Source: Atrichornis clamosus (Eukaryota > Chordata > Aves > Passeriformes > Menuridae). Taken from it: 64,000 bases of DNA. The stretch is from the NCBI GenBank assembly GCA_013400975.1, contig WBMZ01002995.1, positions 173,329 to 237,328 of the forward strand, read 5' to 3'. The translations under genes and the position numbers were made by a program. Positions 37,801-50,900 of this stretch are shown here, in pieces (the first letter of the stretch is position 1; every line of letters begins with the position of its first letter). Below the pieces are notes generated by a model that saw only the letters and a list, made by a program, of their open reading frames with translations, was not told where the DNA came from and made no database searches.

Positions 37801-40800
37801 GCTCTTACATGTTTGATAAACAGGTTTTACAGTCTTCATGATCAACTTGCTACTTCCAACAACTATAAATTGTGAAAACAGCCTAACTAGTCACAGGAAT
37901 TATTAGCAAGTTAAAAAGCTGATATTGCATGATATTATGTTTAGTATGAAATATTTCAATCACTGTTTTGTTAAGCAGTAAGCTTCAATTATTAAAAAAA
38001 CCCACTTGCTAATTAAATCTTGATCCATTGTGCAATTAAGTAACAGCTGACAAGACATTTCCAAACAAAACGAAAACATTAACCACACAGAAGCAGCACT
38101 AGATAGCAGACTATTTTTAATTAGCATTCAGTATCTTCAAAAAGAGTAATGTCAGCATCTTTCATAAGTATCCTTGTCACATAATATGCTGGTTTTTTCT
38201 ATGGCTATTTAGCAAATGAGAGCCTTCAAAATGCTTCTATTCCAAAAAACTCAGTCAAATCACGCAGAAGTTTGCTCCCACATTCTTAAACTGACAAAAC
38301 TGATAGTGGGATTAGGACATCATCAGCCTTGTGCTTCCTGATTGTATTCTCCAAATAATACCATCAAGAAAACCAGATGCTGTGTAAAACCATACCTTCT
38401 GTAAGACTTTAAATGGCTGAAGGAGACTGCTGCTCATTGCCACCCAGATTGTCAAGCAGAGAATTAACCATCCAAGTCACCAGAGGAATAGTGTGTGCTG
38501 TTGTCATTCAAATTCTTTAATGATGAGACCTGATGTAAATCAGTGCAAGTACCAACAAAGCTGTTGGTATCACCCATCCTGATGATTCAAAACTTTATTA
38601 ATACTGTCAAAGAGAACCATGGCTGTTTCTGGTCTTAATGCAGTTCCATCACAGATGGCTATTTCTTTCTGGGATAAGGTTTGGACTCATTTTGTCTCAT
38701 TGTATATTCCAACTATGCTCTTTTTTTTTTTTTAATGATGTTCTTTTAATAAAACTGTTATCAAATATCTGTCAAAATAGCCTTTTATGTTTTTAGAAGA
38801 TAAGGAAGAAAATATCTACCTAGACAAGATTCCAGGAATTCCCATAGTCTTTGATAAAACCATGTTGCTAGGAATCAGAGGAGCTTCCTTGAACATATGC
38901 AATCATATTCATCCCTGCCTAGTTATCCTAGGCCTTTCCATACACAGGTTCAAAGGATCATTAACACTTTGTAGCTATAAAGCTATTCCTATCTCATCAT
39001 TCTGCATATGTGTATGATTACAGGTTGAAAAGTCACATAAATCCATCATAAGATTTTACAACTCAGTAAATATGCTTAGAGCAAAATTTCCAGTGTGTTT
39101 TTATACAAAGCTGTAGCTGTAACACATTCCACACTATTTTCTTTTTCCTGATTTCAGTATCATCTCCATTTTACAGTCACAGTAGAGGTTATCCTGAGGG
39201 AGACCTCAGGAAGCTTGGTTCCTCAGACACACATCAGCAGTGAATAACACCTGGGGCAAAGAGAAACTGCATCTGTAGGTGCATCTGCAGAAAGTAAGTC
39301 TTTTTCACTTTTACAACACTTTTAAATTTTGTTAACAGTGAAGACATCTTTCTCCTCATTTTATATAAATTATATTAGGGAAGTATTGAGCTTTATATTA
39401 GTGCATGATCAATATAATTTAAGTATAATTATTATTTACTTGTTATTGCAAGATACTGTGATTATACTTACACTCTCCTCTAGTTATCTTTTAGTATCAT
39501 AAGCTGCTCTGTCTCCTGTTTAATTCTGCAAGGAACACACCAGAAATCTCTGCTGTATTTTTATAAATTTCTTGTCAGTGCTGTTAAATTACATCGAAAT
39601 AGAGAAGGAAGGTTGTGGACACAACTGCCGGTCTCCCTCGTGAATTTCATTACATAGGGCTAGAATAAAAATTTACTGAAGTCATGGAAAATTTTTGCAT
39701 TGACTTTGGATCAGGCTGTAAAGTTTTATTAAAAAACCGCCTCTGCTGATTCTTTGTCTTCCAAGTAGTGTATGCTGTGTAATCTATGAATAATTCGAGT
39801 CATGATTTCTTTCTCTAATATTAAGGTACCATTTCTGATGTCAGCTTTGACTGGGTAATAATACCAGCTGAGTGAGTGATAAGAATTCAGAGCCATTGCA
39901 GCAGTCTGAGCATTAATAACTGTAATGTCTAAAGAGGAGGACTAATACATTTAAAATAAAAAGTGGAAGTCAAAGTAATTTTTCATTTCAGTAGAACAAA
40001 TGTATGGGATGAGTGGAGCACACAGTCCCAATGCTTCATAAGATGCAATTAAATACTAGTTTGATGATTTGTGTTATGTTTATTTTGACCTTTCAGATAT
40101 GTGGGAAAGGCTTTCACCAGTCAAAGCAGAGAATTCAATAAAAACAGAGACTTTGAGCACAATGATTTTCGGTGCTATTTTGCAAAGCTGTACCTAGGCA
40201 GAGCACTTTCCTACAGAACATTTCTCAAGACAAATGGAGCAGACATCATCCTTGTTTCTTTGTCCACCAAGGCAAAACTGAGAATGTGAATCAAGATTCC
40301 TGGATGTTGGAGCTAGCTTTGTTTACTTCTGTGCTTGGCCAGTGAAGAATTACTTAAAAGGAAAAAACCAAACCATCACATACTCCCTTAATTCTCTTTA
40401 GCTTTCTCACAAGTGAACAAATAATGCACAAAACAATCTCTTTGATGACTAATTAGAGAAGTTAATGCCTGAACATAAATCTGCAAAAGCTCTTGCAAGC
40501 CTGTTGTTTTCTAGAAAGACCATTACAAGCAAATTATCCATCCAAAGCACCTTTGTAAAGATAATTTTCTTAGTCTGTTGCACAGACCGCAGCAGCTGGG
40601 TTAGTTACCTATGCTGGACAGAGCACAGTGCTAACGGGATGATGTGACTTCGTGTTCTGTGGTGGCTCACTCAGAGTTTACTTGTGTGCTTCTGCATAGC
40701 TCTACACTGTGCCACAAGAATACATATTTGATTTCTGTATTTGTATTATTTGCCAGATGCAGTGTAGCAAATGGGAAGAAAGTGTAACATTGTTCTCCAC

Positions 40801-41299
40801 AAAGATGAATCAATGCACTTCTAAGAAAAAGCTATTTTAACTTACTGAAAATCTGAGCATATTATCCAGCTTTTAATGAAATTAATAACTAAATTACATC
40901 AACTTTTATGGAATGGAATCAAAGACTGAAGTAATTATAATGTAGAAAGAATCATTATGTTTCAGAATTAAAAATCAGAGGTTGTCTTCATAGTTTACTG
41001 TAAATGTAGCTAAAATCAAACTTGGGTTATATTTTATGCTACACCATGAAGAAAGATTCCATCTCCTGCAGCCCATTCACCCACAGAAGTTATCTTTGCT
41101 TGAAAATAACATGAAAAGTCATTGTCACTTGTATGGTCTAAAAGAACATGATATATGAGTTAGAATTAAATGACAGTCTACTCATTTATGCCACCACACA
41201 AAAAACTTCTACTGCATGAACACAAGCTGTACTCAGAAACGCATAATTGGACAAAAACCACAATCCTCTGTCCCTTTAGGGATCATGTTAGGCAAAAGG
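34850..41299. other. Intergenic, no gene seen
   Basis: AT-rich sequence upstream of BET1. It begins with a C-homopolymer (about 34871-34880). A 92-codon minus-strand open frame at 35105-35383 has no recognised similarity. There are runs of A/T and no identifiable mobile element. Confidence 0.7.
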
Positions 41300-41925
41300 T
41301 CTGGAGATAGAGTTAAAGGTTTCTATCCCATTTAATTCCAGTTCAAGGGTGCCACACCTGCATCCTGTTGTGGCTTCCTGGATGGCTTCAGGTCCACCAG
41401 CCCGTATGCAGTGGTGGGTTGCTCCTTGGTTCGAGGCAAGGTCCACCAGCTGGTGCTTTGTTGTGGATTGGGTCCCGGCTTACAGCTCAAAGTCTGCTGG
41501 TCTTTTACCACTGAGTGCCGGCCTCGACCTGCTGGAACTCCGTTCCCTGCTGTTTGGCTTGTGACAAATGAAGCAGCTCTCCTAAACACTTTTTTCTTCC
41601 CCTTTATGCTTTGCTAAGGAGGCCTTATTCAGTTTGTCCACCCTTGACAACACCCTTTTATATCCCTGTTGCTCAGATAACAGCCATTCCTTGAATAATC
41701 TGTAGTTCTACATAGCTGAGTAAAGACGGGTTGGTATTTTTTGAATACTTTTACCCAGTAAATCCAACTATTTAACTGAACCCTCTTATCCAAATCTCTT
41801 CCCTGAAAACCTGAATGAGGAGAAAGGGTGAGGTTGTTGGTTGCTAGAGAATAGCTTTTCATGGAAGGGTTCAGGAAGGATGGAGAGGACTCTGTGCACA
41901 ACAAGCTCTAGTCAGAGCAATGCTT
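41300..41925 (-). mobile_element. Probable LTR-derived repeat
   Basis: A GC-rich stretch (41340-41560) lies beside an AT-richer part. On the minus strand ATATAAAAGGG (about 41653-41663) is followed by GAATAA and then the GC-rich segment, an LTR-like order. GGTCCACCAGC occurs twice (41391 and 41440). I found no clear ends or target duplication, so assignment as an LTR is a guess from structure. Confidence 0.35.
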
Positions 41926-42489
41926 CGGAGTTGAATCCGTATGCTAAGTACTTATACCTCTGTTGGAAATTAATGAAGTTAAAGTACAAATGTTAGTTTA
42001 CAATGGCAATGCTGAATGTCATATACTCCACTGATGTAAAAAAAAATGTAGACAGCATATCTGAATTTCATATTCATGAATCTTCATTCGTAAAGACAAT
42101 TTTTCTTTAAACAAGATTACTAGGATAACCTCATTTATTAAAAATAAAACTGTTTTTCAATATGACTGTCTTTTAAGTTATGTTTTCCATATATATATAT
42201 AAAATCTATGCTTTAGGAATTACTAAATGAAGTGTTCTAGTGCCCCAGTCAGCATCCCTATTTCCTGACAGGATATGTGGTCATGAATCTGGTTTCAAAA
42301 GTTCCTCTGATGGCTTTCTGCTCAGTGGTGTCAGTGATACAAACCTTAGACCACATCCCTCTTTCATAGATCAGTATTGACCACAGCAAAGGTAGGGCTG
42401 ATTCTGGCCACATGGTTATGTTTTACAAAATGCAATTTTCTGTATCTTGACAAATTGTGATCAACTACAATGTGACTGGCTGTATATTA

Positions 42490-42650
42490 ACCATAGAATA
42501 TCCTGAGTTGCAAGAGTCTGACAAGAATCATCAAATCCTACTCCCATCCTTGCACAGGACAGACCCAAGAATCACACCATGTGCTTAAGAACATTGTCCA
42601 AATGCATTGTCCAAATTGCTTCAGGCTTTTTTCAGAGACTGCAGTTCTTA
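42490..42650 (-). mobile_element. CR1 LINE fragment (degenerate)
   Basis: CATAGAATATCCTGAGTTGC begins a reverse-complement CR1 3' end with CAAATCCTACTCC and AGAACATTGTCCAAATGCAT. The ATGCATTGTCCAAAT segment is locally duplicated (CATTGTCCAAA twice at 42592-42616). Confidence 0.8.
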
Positions 42651-43402
42651 TGAAATTAATAACAGAAAAATGCCTGGAAAGGACAGCAAAGCCAGACAGC
42701 AAAGAAAGGCAGGTCTGAGGCACCTGACTCTTGTGCCTGGCATTTGCTGGGCACATACAGGTCAGCTCATCCTGTCAAATCTCAGACTGGAGGCACTGGA
42801 GCCACTGCTGGTGTGCAGTTGATTTGATGTGGGTCTAACATATGCAGCAGGTGCCATGTGTGTGCAAGTTCAACATGCCTCTGCACATGGCACTGAATCC
42901 ACCATTCTCGGATGTGACTCATGGTCTTTATTAATCACAGGAAACACAAAATATCCTGGGCCAAGCTTCAGATAAAAGTCTTGGTGGCCTGCCAGGAGAG
43001 CAGGTCTGCCTCTAATTCTAGGTTTGTTCCTCCTAACGTGGTGGTAGATGAGAAGTGGGATTCAGTGTGTGCTCACATGCCACTGCCTGGAGAAGAGGCA
43101 GTATTTCTTCATCTCTCCTGCAGTACACAGTGCAGATGCCAGCTCAGAAAGTGTCCCTAGAAAGTGATATGCAGGATGGAAAGGGAGGATGATTGGATTC
43201 TAAACTTGGAAAATAAATTCTGGGATGCAGTCAAATATGTGACACCTCTGGCCCTCTTTTTCCCTATCACTTAAACGTTAATTCTTGACAAGGATGTTAA
43301 GAGGCTTATTTAATCATTTTTACTAATATGTTCTAGTGCCTTGAAATGTGGCTTAGGAAAGAAAAGTATTATTCATAGTCAGTAGAAGAATAATGTCCAC
43401 TA

Positions 43403-43593
43403 TTTGCATTACACTAGAAACAAATGGCCTGATCCATCATGTAGATTATACAAGGAGACATGATTCCTCCCTCAGAGTCAGTGGGAGAGGAGTGATCATT
43501 TTTTGCATTATAATAGAGTCAGATGATATGGTTCATCTTGTAGGTTTTATAGAAAGGCACGGCAGCTCTCCCAGATGTCTTATAAGTCTTATG
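43403..43593 (+). repeat. Ancient 99-bp tandem duplication
   Basis: TTTGCATTACACTAGA at 43403 recurs as TTTGCATTATAATAGA at 43502. The following bases also align (TGATCCATCATGTAGATTAT against TGGTTCATCTTGTAGGTTTT) through the CTCCC near 43470 and 43572. The two units are about 65% identical with a 99-bp period. Confidence 0.75.
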
Positions 43594-44481
43594 GCTCCTG
43601 TAGAATGTTATGTTACTGTGAGCATTAAGTTTATGCCACATTTTAGCAACAAGTAAGCCATTTGAAGGAAAAATAAATAGAAATGCAAACTTAAAAGATA
43701 TATGAATAAAACATAGTATATAAAATATATTAATATATGTAAGTCTTTATAATAAAGTAGAAAAGCTGTTTGTTAGAAATAATGTACATTCGATAAAAGA
43801 AGCTAAATTATTTGTTTTGCTGTCGCTGCACTGGAATTTCTAGTATTAAGAAAAAAAATATAGAATGTGCAGATGAGTTTGCAAAATCACATTCATTCAT
43901 ATCACCAAACAGCTATATAAAAAGATCTTTCATATGAGGCTGTTCAAGGTCATGTTTTATTATGGAATAGATACAAATTACATGGCTGGTAATGAGAATC
44001 TATTCTGGGAATCACATAATTTATGGAGCAAAACTTCATTTTAGGATTCATAAAGAAATATTTTATAACTATCGGCCTTTCACAGATTCATAATAAGAAT
44101 TTTTTTTTAATTTAGAAAAAGTTAAAAGTAGGCAGATTTGCTCTATTGTATACTATCAATTGATTTTGTCAAAGCTTTCTCCTGACCTTCTCTGCACTCC
44201 CCACCCAGTAATTGTCACAAACAGGAAATTCTTCTTTCCCGTATAACACTGCCAGCTGGGAGGGAAGCAGCCAGCAGCATTCAGAGGGATCCCTACACCT
44301 TGATGTGCTCACAGGTACAGGGGTTTCTACAGGTGGAGAACTGAAGACAGAAGACCTGCACATTTCTCTGCCGTTTCAGGTTGCACTTCTTCAGCATCAG
44401 CCCGGAAGATTCACACCTGCTGCTGCAGCTGCTCAGGTGCTCATGGTGAGGGGGCTGGGATGAGCTCCCCTGTTGTCTCTG

Positions 44482-45330
44482 TGTCTTAGTTTGAAAGGCA
44501 GATATCTGCCAAGGCAAAGCAGGAACCCTCCCAGAGTAGAAGGAATCTCCCCCTCCCCTCAATTATTGTAGTTTTGAAAATTATCAGGCTTTTGAGATCA
44601 AATATGGGTAAAGGAATAACAGTTTTTACTGAAATATATGGACAGATAGATATAACCCAACAGAACAAGCAGCAACACTACAACAACAAACACCAGTACC
44701 AGACTCCCCGCCTGTCACCCCATTTCCCCTGTGGTGCAGCTCTGGCCACACCCAGGCAGGGGCGCTGGTGAGGCAGGGGAGGCAGGGAGGCTGCAGTCCG
44801 GGTGAGCCGTGGGTGCAGTGCAGTGCAGTGCACTGGGAGTGGTGGTTGTAGTCCAGTGGAGGTGGGGGTTGCAGCCAGCTGAGAGGGGTGGTCCTTTGCA
44901 GCTCCTGGAATCGGTGCTGGAGAGTGTGTGCCAGGGTCCAGGCAGGCTTCATTATGTTCCGGCAGGAATGTCCATGTCCCTCCCCCAGGGCGGAGCATTT
45001 CCCAATGGAATGATGAGATAAGATAGTTTGGGAGGTTCTGGGCGGTTGGGTCATTGCAGCTGCCCATTGTCCATGCTGGCCCATTAACAGAGACGGCCTC
45101 CTCAGGATGGGTGTGATTATTGGTGGTGCTTTCAGGGGGAAGCTCTCCCAGCTGTGTCTTTTGTGAAGCCAAAAGAGACCCCACCTCACCACAGGATTCC
45201 CCTTATCTTATCTAACCCCAGCTTGCAGTCCCAGGGGCCAAACATGCACTGGGCAGTTGTTGCAAAAGACCTGTCCTTAACAGCTCATCAGGGCTGATGC
45301 AGATGGGGGAGAATACGTTGTTTTACTACA
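44482..45330. mobile_element. Avian endogenous retrovirus-type LTR (probably solo)
   Basis: The element starts TGTCTTAGTTTG and ends TTTTACTACA (TG...CA). Its first 250 bp match the sequence beginning at 63751 in the same orientation, which shows it is a dispersed repeat. It includes a GC-rich core and the GGCGGAGCATTTCCCAATGG and GGCCCATTAACAGAGA blocks typical of songbird LTRs as I remember them. No clean target duplication was found and no coding potential for viral proteins was recognised. The right boundary is approximate, and sequence up to about 45540 could be leftover internal DNA. Confidence 0.7.
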
Positions 45331-46109
45331 TCCCCACAACCCAGGACACTGCTTTTGGCCAAGTCAGGCAGCAGCCTCGGTGCTGATCCCGAGAGAAACA
45401 AGGGGCAGTGAGAGAAGGAAGGGGCAAGAGGGGGACCTTGAGAGCTGCCTGAGGAGTAGTCAACTTCAAGCTTTCCTGTGAGCAATGAAGGCAATGAAAT
45501 AATTCTCTTCTGGTTTTTCTGTGTAGCCTAAAAAGCTTAAGAACTTGCAAAACACCTTTCCCTCCACTGGTGTTTTGTTAGGGTTTTATTCACTAGTCAG
45601 GTATTTTCAGGATACTTGTGGGAATTTAACATCATTAAGGCCATAAGCCTTTTCAATTCAATAGTAATTAGCTAGTGCTTTTGTTCAAATGGATTCAGGG
45701 TCTTGGACATAGATATCCTCCTAGTAGCTGGGCAAGATTCCTCTCCTGTTTTTGTGAGGGGGAAGAAGGGAGAGAGACCTCTTTAGATTGGAAGAAAATA
45801 TGTGAAGAGGCAGAGATTATTTAAAGTCTTGTGCATGGTCAGTACAATTTCAAAAGCAAGGAGCTTATGCTGTGTAGTAGATGTCTTAAGGGAGCTGAGA
45901 TATTCAACTGTCCCTACTTGGCAGAATTCTCAAAAGATCCTTGAATCCTTGCTGGACACTCATACAGAAGACATGTGAATATTGTAGGCAACTGAAAATG
46001 ACAGTATGTTCCTTTGTGGGTGACTGTTTCTAAGAGCTTAATTAGATTAATTTTTATATCTTAACTTTGATGTTCTTCTGTGAACTGTGTTGTACAAAAC
46101 TGATAAATA

Positions 46110-46156
46110 CAAAGTTCACATAAGGATAATATCAAGAATATCTTATGTGAACTTTG
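46110..46156. repeat. Perfect 15-bp inverted repeat with 17-nt loop
   Basis: CAAAGTTCACATAAG at 46110-46124 is exactly reverse-complemented at 46142-46156 (CTTATGTGAACTTTG). Each arm carries an AAGTTCA nuclear-receptor-type half-site. Confidence 0.9.
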
Positions 46157-47867
46157 AAAGTGATTCCAGCCACGGCTTTTTAAATAGTCCAACTCTCTGT
46201 CTTCAGTCTTTTAAGGGCTTATTTTTTGTAAAACTCTGGAGAATATTATTTTGAAGTAAAATAAAACTGTTTTTATATACTGTGAACAATCAGCAAAACA
46301 ATTAAACCTCTTTCTGGGAGACCATAATGCACTGACAGTTAAGATTTTATTTAATGGAATACTGTTGAGGATTTTAAATTATGTTTAATGAATTTGAAAA
46401 GATTATTTTCTTTCCACAGCTGAATTATTAGTAGGTTTGTACTGAGTTGCAGGATATCATTATTATTTTTACAACAGTAATGCCTTTCTAACCTCAATTA
46501 GCAGGAGATCAGAAGCCATGCTCTGAATATTTCACTGAAATGCTGTTGTCAACTATGTAAATGACTTTATAAATATGTCCTGAAAATGGAAATAGTATAT
46601 GCAAATTAACCTGAACCACAATGTACAAGATTGGAAGTATAAGAAATAACTCAGTGGTGTTGGGAAGCATCACTGGATTCCCCCTGAAGGGAAAAGCATC
46701 ATTTGGAGAATTAGCTGAGTTCCACCAGAGGGAGGAAGGGATTGCTAGCATTTTCAGGACTGCCAGGGTAGGAGAAGGACATCTCTCCTGCTCACCCCCT
46801 TCCTTGGTATTTTTTTCATTCTCAGTGTTTCCTCTCATGTAAAAAGAATCATAATTTTAAATATATCCTCACCAGCTGGAAAAATCCTAATACAAATGGA
46901 AATAGATTTAAAATTAAGACATTAATATTTCACACTCATTAATGGTAGCTGGCTCTTATAAAGGTTTGGAAAGAAATATAAAAATAATTGAAACCATTCA
47001 CTTTGAATTATTTGAAAGCTTTATATAAATCTTTTTCCTTCCTTCACAAGTGCTGAATATTTGCTAATATTTGGTATCTTATCATTACATTAAAGACTTA
47101 TCATGAGCACCTGCTCTGAATTTGCTTTAGGCATCGATTATTAATGTCTCACATACTGTCACGTGAAACATTATTACCTGATGTCTTTCAGCAGGTTTCA
47201 TTCAGGAAAATCTGCAATTGCTGCTCCTTGGACAGTTTTTATTTTGACTGTGTTTGTACAACTCAGTTGGAATTTCTGAAGTATCTGGCTTCTGAAGTAT
47301 CATTATTGATCTTAAAGAGCACAGAATTTTGATCCTGAAATGAAAACAAATAGCTGAAAGAGGATCCAAAAAAGGACCAGAAAATTGTCTGATGTGAAAC
47401 AAATTTAGGTGTTAGGTTTTAGCTTGTACATATGTAATAGTATAGATAAAAAGATAAACATTCCTCAGTTCTAACAGACGTATTTTCCTCCTGTGGGGAA
47501 TAGTGACCCTGTCCTAGATGATTTCTTGAGAGACTTACTGATTTTTTTTAATTACTGATTCAAAATAAGCTGATAACATTTTGTTAAATGAATCATAGTT
47601 TCTATCAAGATAAATAAAAATAGAAAACTATAGCTATTGTAGAAACTGACAATTACAGTGGCCACGTTAGGCCAGTACCACTTAATAATTATTTGGCAAA
47701 ATATGTTTATCTTCTAACTTTATTGTTTGTATTTTAAAGAAGTTGTTAGTTCACTGTTAAAATATGTCATGTCATATCTTCAACATGAAGATTTCTCAGA
47801 TAAACTGAGATACTGCACCAAGTACTACAGTTTATTTGTAATGTTAAATTTCCCTAAGCGTCAAAAA

Positions 47868-47985
47868 TTGGAAGGGAGCTCTGGAGGTCAACTGGTCCAA
47901 CCCCACGCTCAAGCAGAGTCACAGCCAGCAGGCTGCCAGGACAATGTCTAGAAGGCTTTTGAGTATCTCCAAGGGTGGGGATTGT
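47868..47985 (-). mobile_element. CR1 LINE fragment
   Basis: TTGGAAGGGAGCTCTGGAGG, then TGGTCCAACCCCACGCTCAA and AGGCTTTTGAGTATCTCCAA, match a CR1 3' end in reverse complement. The copy fades beyond about 47985. Confidence 0.85.
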
Positions 47986-50900
47986 GTATCTAAGGGTCTC
48001 TTAATGACCCTTAAGAACACTTTGAAACAGGCTTAGCGTTTTTGAGAAAGCCTGAAGAGCACTTTTGACTGCTTCAGAGCTGTGAAATACACAGTGATGA
48101 CACTGCTCACTACACAGAGGTGTTACCTGAGAGTCTGGGTTGAGGTTCCTGAACACACTGGAATGATTCAGGTATGTCTTAAGTTTAATATTTGCCTTCT
48201 ACTGTGTTTCGTGTTTCACTGGGAGAAATCTGCTGAGGAATTTCATGAGCAGTTATGGGTTTTTATGAGTTTTCAATATTTCCAGTCTGGCCTCTTTATC
48301 AAACACACAACAGTTTGCTGGCAGCATTTACTGCTTCATTGCAAACATTCACTTATCACTTGGTTTCTGCTGGATGTTTTCTCTATTTTTTACAAAATGC
48401 TTAATCTGAGATACCAAACAGTTTTCTTAGTACTGAGTATGTGTTAGTCAATATGGCAACAAATAAAAAGCTTGCACACACCTATTACACCAACAAATCT
48501 GCAAATCAAAAACTTATTTAACAGCAAATTCTTATAGCATCAAGAAATAACACTGACTGTAGGGCAGAGGATTTCTTCAAATAAATAGCCCTTGATATAG
48601 AATGCTATTGTATGTAGTTTGTTCTATTTTATGCTTTTCTTAAACTATGTCGGTTGGATTTGTCATTTAATAATGACACATTAATGTGGGAAATCAGACT
48701 GTTAGGCTGTTCATTTCTTATACAGCACAGAATTAGAGCACCTTTTCTTTCAGTTGACAGATTTGGACCTTTTATGCTGTGTGTACAGTATTCTAGCAGG
48801 GATGTGTCTCTTACATCTCACATAAACAATAGTTTAATTGCCATTTGCTAATTCACAAAGATCCATGGATCACAAAGACCCCCTTGGCAGTGGAAGTGTT
48901 AGAAGTGAAAAACTTGCTGAAAACGTACAGTCACACTTTTTCCCATGCCTTCTATGAAATAAACAGACAGAACTGATGCAGTACCCCAGTCCAAAAAGAT
49001 GAGGTGGAGCCTCCTGTGGATGTGTTGGCACTGACCATCTAATCCCACTCAGTAAGAGCTTTGTTCTCAGTAAATTGAGTATGAGGGTCTTTGAATTTGC
49101 ACAGGTGTAATGCTGTGCCCTCTTGCTGTCATGCACCATTAGAAAGTGACAGCCGAGTGCAGCAGAATGACTCACAAAAAGTAGAAGGTAGCAATACTGG
49201 ACCCAGCAGCAGCAATGCGAGTGCAACAACAACTGCACAGGAACTGCAAAGGAGGCTCTGGGAGCAATTTCTGTGCACAGAAAAATAGGGTTGCTTGCAT
49301 TCCCACATCTCTGACCTATACATTCAAGCAGTATGCAAGCCAACATATGCATGGCTGTGTCCAGCAAGTTGGAAGTATTTCTGACACTCTTGTCAGGTCA
49401 TTCACAACAAAGTCATGGATATATTTGAGTTTTGCAATTACATTTAAAATGAGGGAAAAAACCCAAACTGGTACTTGCATAAGTAATAATTAGATTTTAT
49501 TATTAATATTCTGAAGTAGTTTTATAAAAGATTAAGAGAGAATTAACAAAGACTATGAGAAATCTCTTTCTGGTCAATATTCCATAAGGAAAAGGTAACA
49601 ATAATTGTTTTTATAAAAACAAGAACCTCAAAGATTATATATTTGCCTATGGACAACTGTGAGTGTGGAACTACAAATGTACTATGAAGTCGTAATAAAC
49701 TACAGACAGAAGTAATTATAAACCTAGATTGGAGTAGCCTAGACAGAGGAATGAAAGTTTACCTTTTCTTCTATACTGAATAAAGATTTTTTTACTGCTA
49801 CTTGATCAAAAAGGAAATACATTGTTTCTCTGTTAATATTTAATATCTCACTATTGTATATATCCGAGACATGCATAGATGTGTTGTTAGAGTCAGCTCA
49901 GCATTGGGGTTTGTGTTCATTTACACTGTGTGGTTTTTCAGTGTCTGTACCATGTTTGTCCAGTAGATTCAGGAATCAGAGCTGATTTATTATTTGTATC
50001 TGCTTAAGGCCCAGGCTGCAAATCTCTCTCTTACAGAACTGTTGCAGTATGCTTCTTGGTGTCAGTCTTCCACATGCAAGGGCAATTAATCTGTACTGAA
50101 ACAATCTCAGAACATAATGAAGAACATAGAAGAACATATGTATTTCATATATATGTATCTAAATAAGGGTTTAGGAATTATTTTGTCAGAAAGGCCACTG
50201 CTTTTCTCAACAGTAAATGTAAATTATATCTTGTTTCTCTAGGGTTCACCACTCTTGAGGCCCTTTTCAAATATTTTATAAAGTGTTAAATGTCTGTTCA
50301 GAGTGATCATCAAGTTTACTGCACACAGGATTGCTTGTGTATTATCACACATTAAAATAAGTGTCCAAGACTTCAGATGCTTGGAATGCTGGAGCTGCTA
50401 TGGGGTGAATTGGTTCCTCTTCAGTACTTACATAGGGCAGGTTGCAGCTGTGTCTGGATCATCTTGCAGTCCTAACGTTTTCATTCACAGTGTGTGAATA
50501 ATGAAAGAAACTCTGGTATGTCTGCATTGTGGGTGAAAAATAAAAGATTTAGAGTTTAATTAGGAATATTTTTTTTAAAAGTATATTTATCTCTGAAAAC
50601 AGGCTTTAGGCAATATTTTGCTTTCAAATCTCAAACTGCAATCTCAAGAACCTCTCCACAGCTTCTGTCTCATAATGCACGTATTTAAATTCATAAACCC
50701 CTCAGTCCTTTAGACTCTTAAGTCCTTCTACTTAAGCCCAGAAGCATTTCTGCTTGGACAAGGCTGACCTGCTCAGCAGTTTTCAATTTAGAGACCAGAT
50801 ACATAAGACTTTTGGTGACTAGCAGCCAATACCCTGTTGATTGCTGTATAGAATGCTTAATCACATCACTCATACTTTTTATAGCAAATCTAATTTAATT

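Larger units (their letters stand above)
41926..44481. other. Intergenic, only repeats
   Basis: It contains the CR1 fragment at 42490 and the 99-bp duplication at 43403, plus a short (AT)n at 42190. No gene was recognised. Confidence 0.7.

Noticed and set aside
44626..45192. 168-188 codon minus-strand frames
   Set aside because: They lie wholly inside the LTR, with Pro/His/Ser-rich composition from GC-rich repeat DNA. There are no retroviral protein motifs.
48082..48447. 121-codon plus-strand hydrophobic open frame
   Set aside because: T-rich DNA gives hydrophobic chance frames, and nothing was recognisable as a receptor or transporter.
48870..49367. 165-codon minus-strand open frame
   Set aside because: No domain, no family resemblance, no supporting splice or promoter context, and other overlapping frames are also open.
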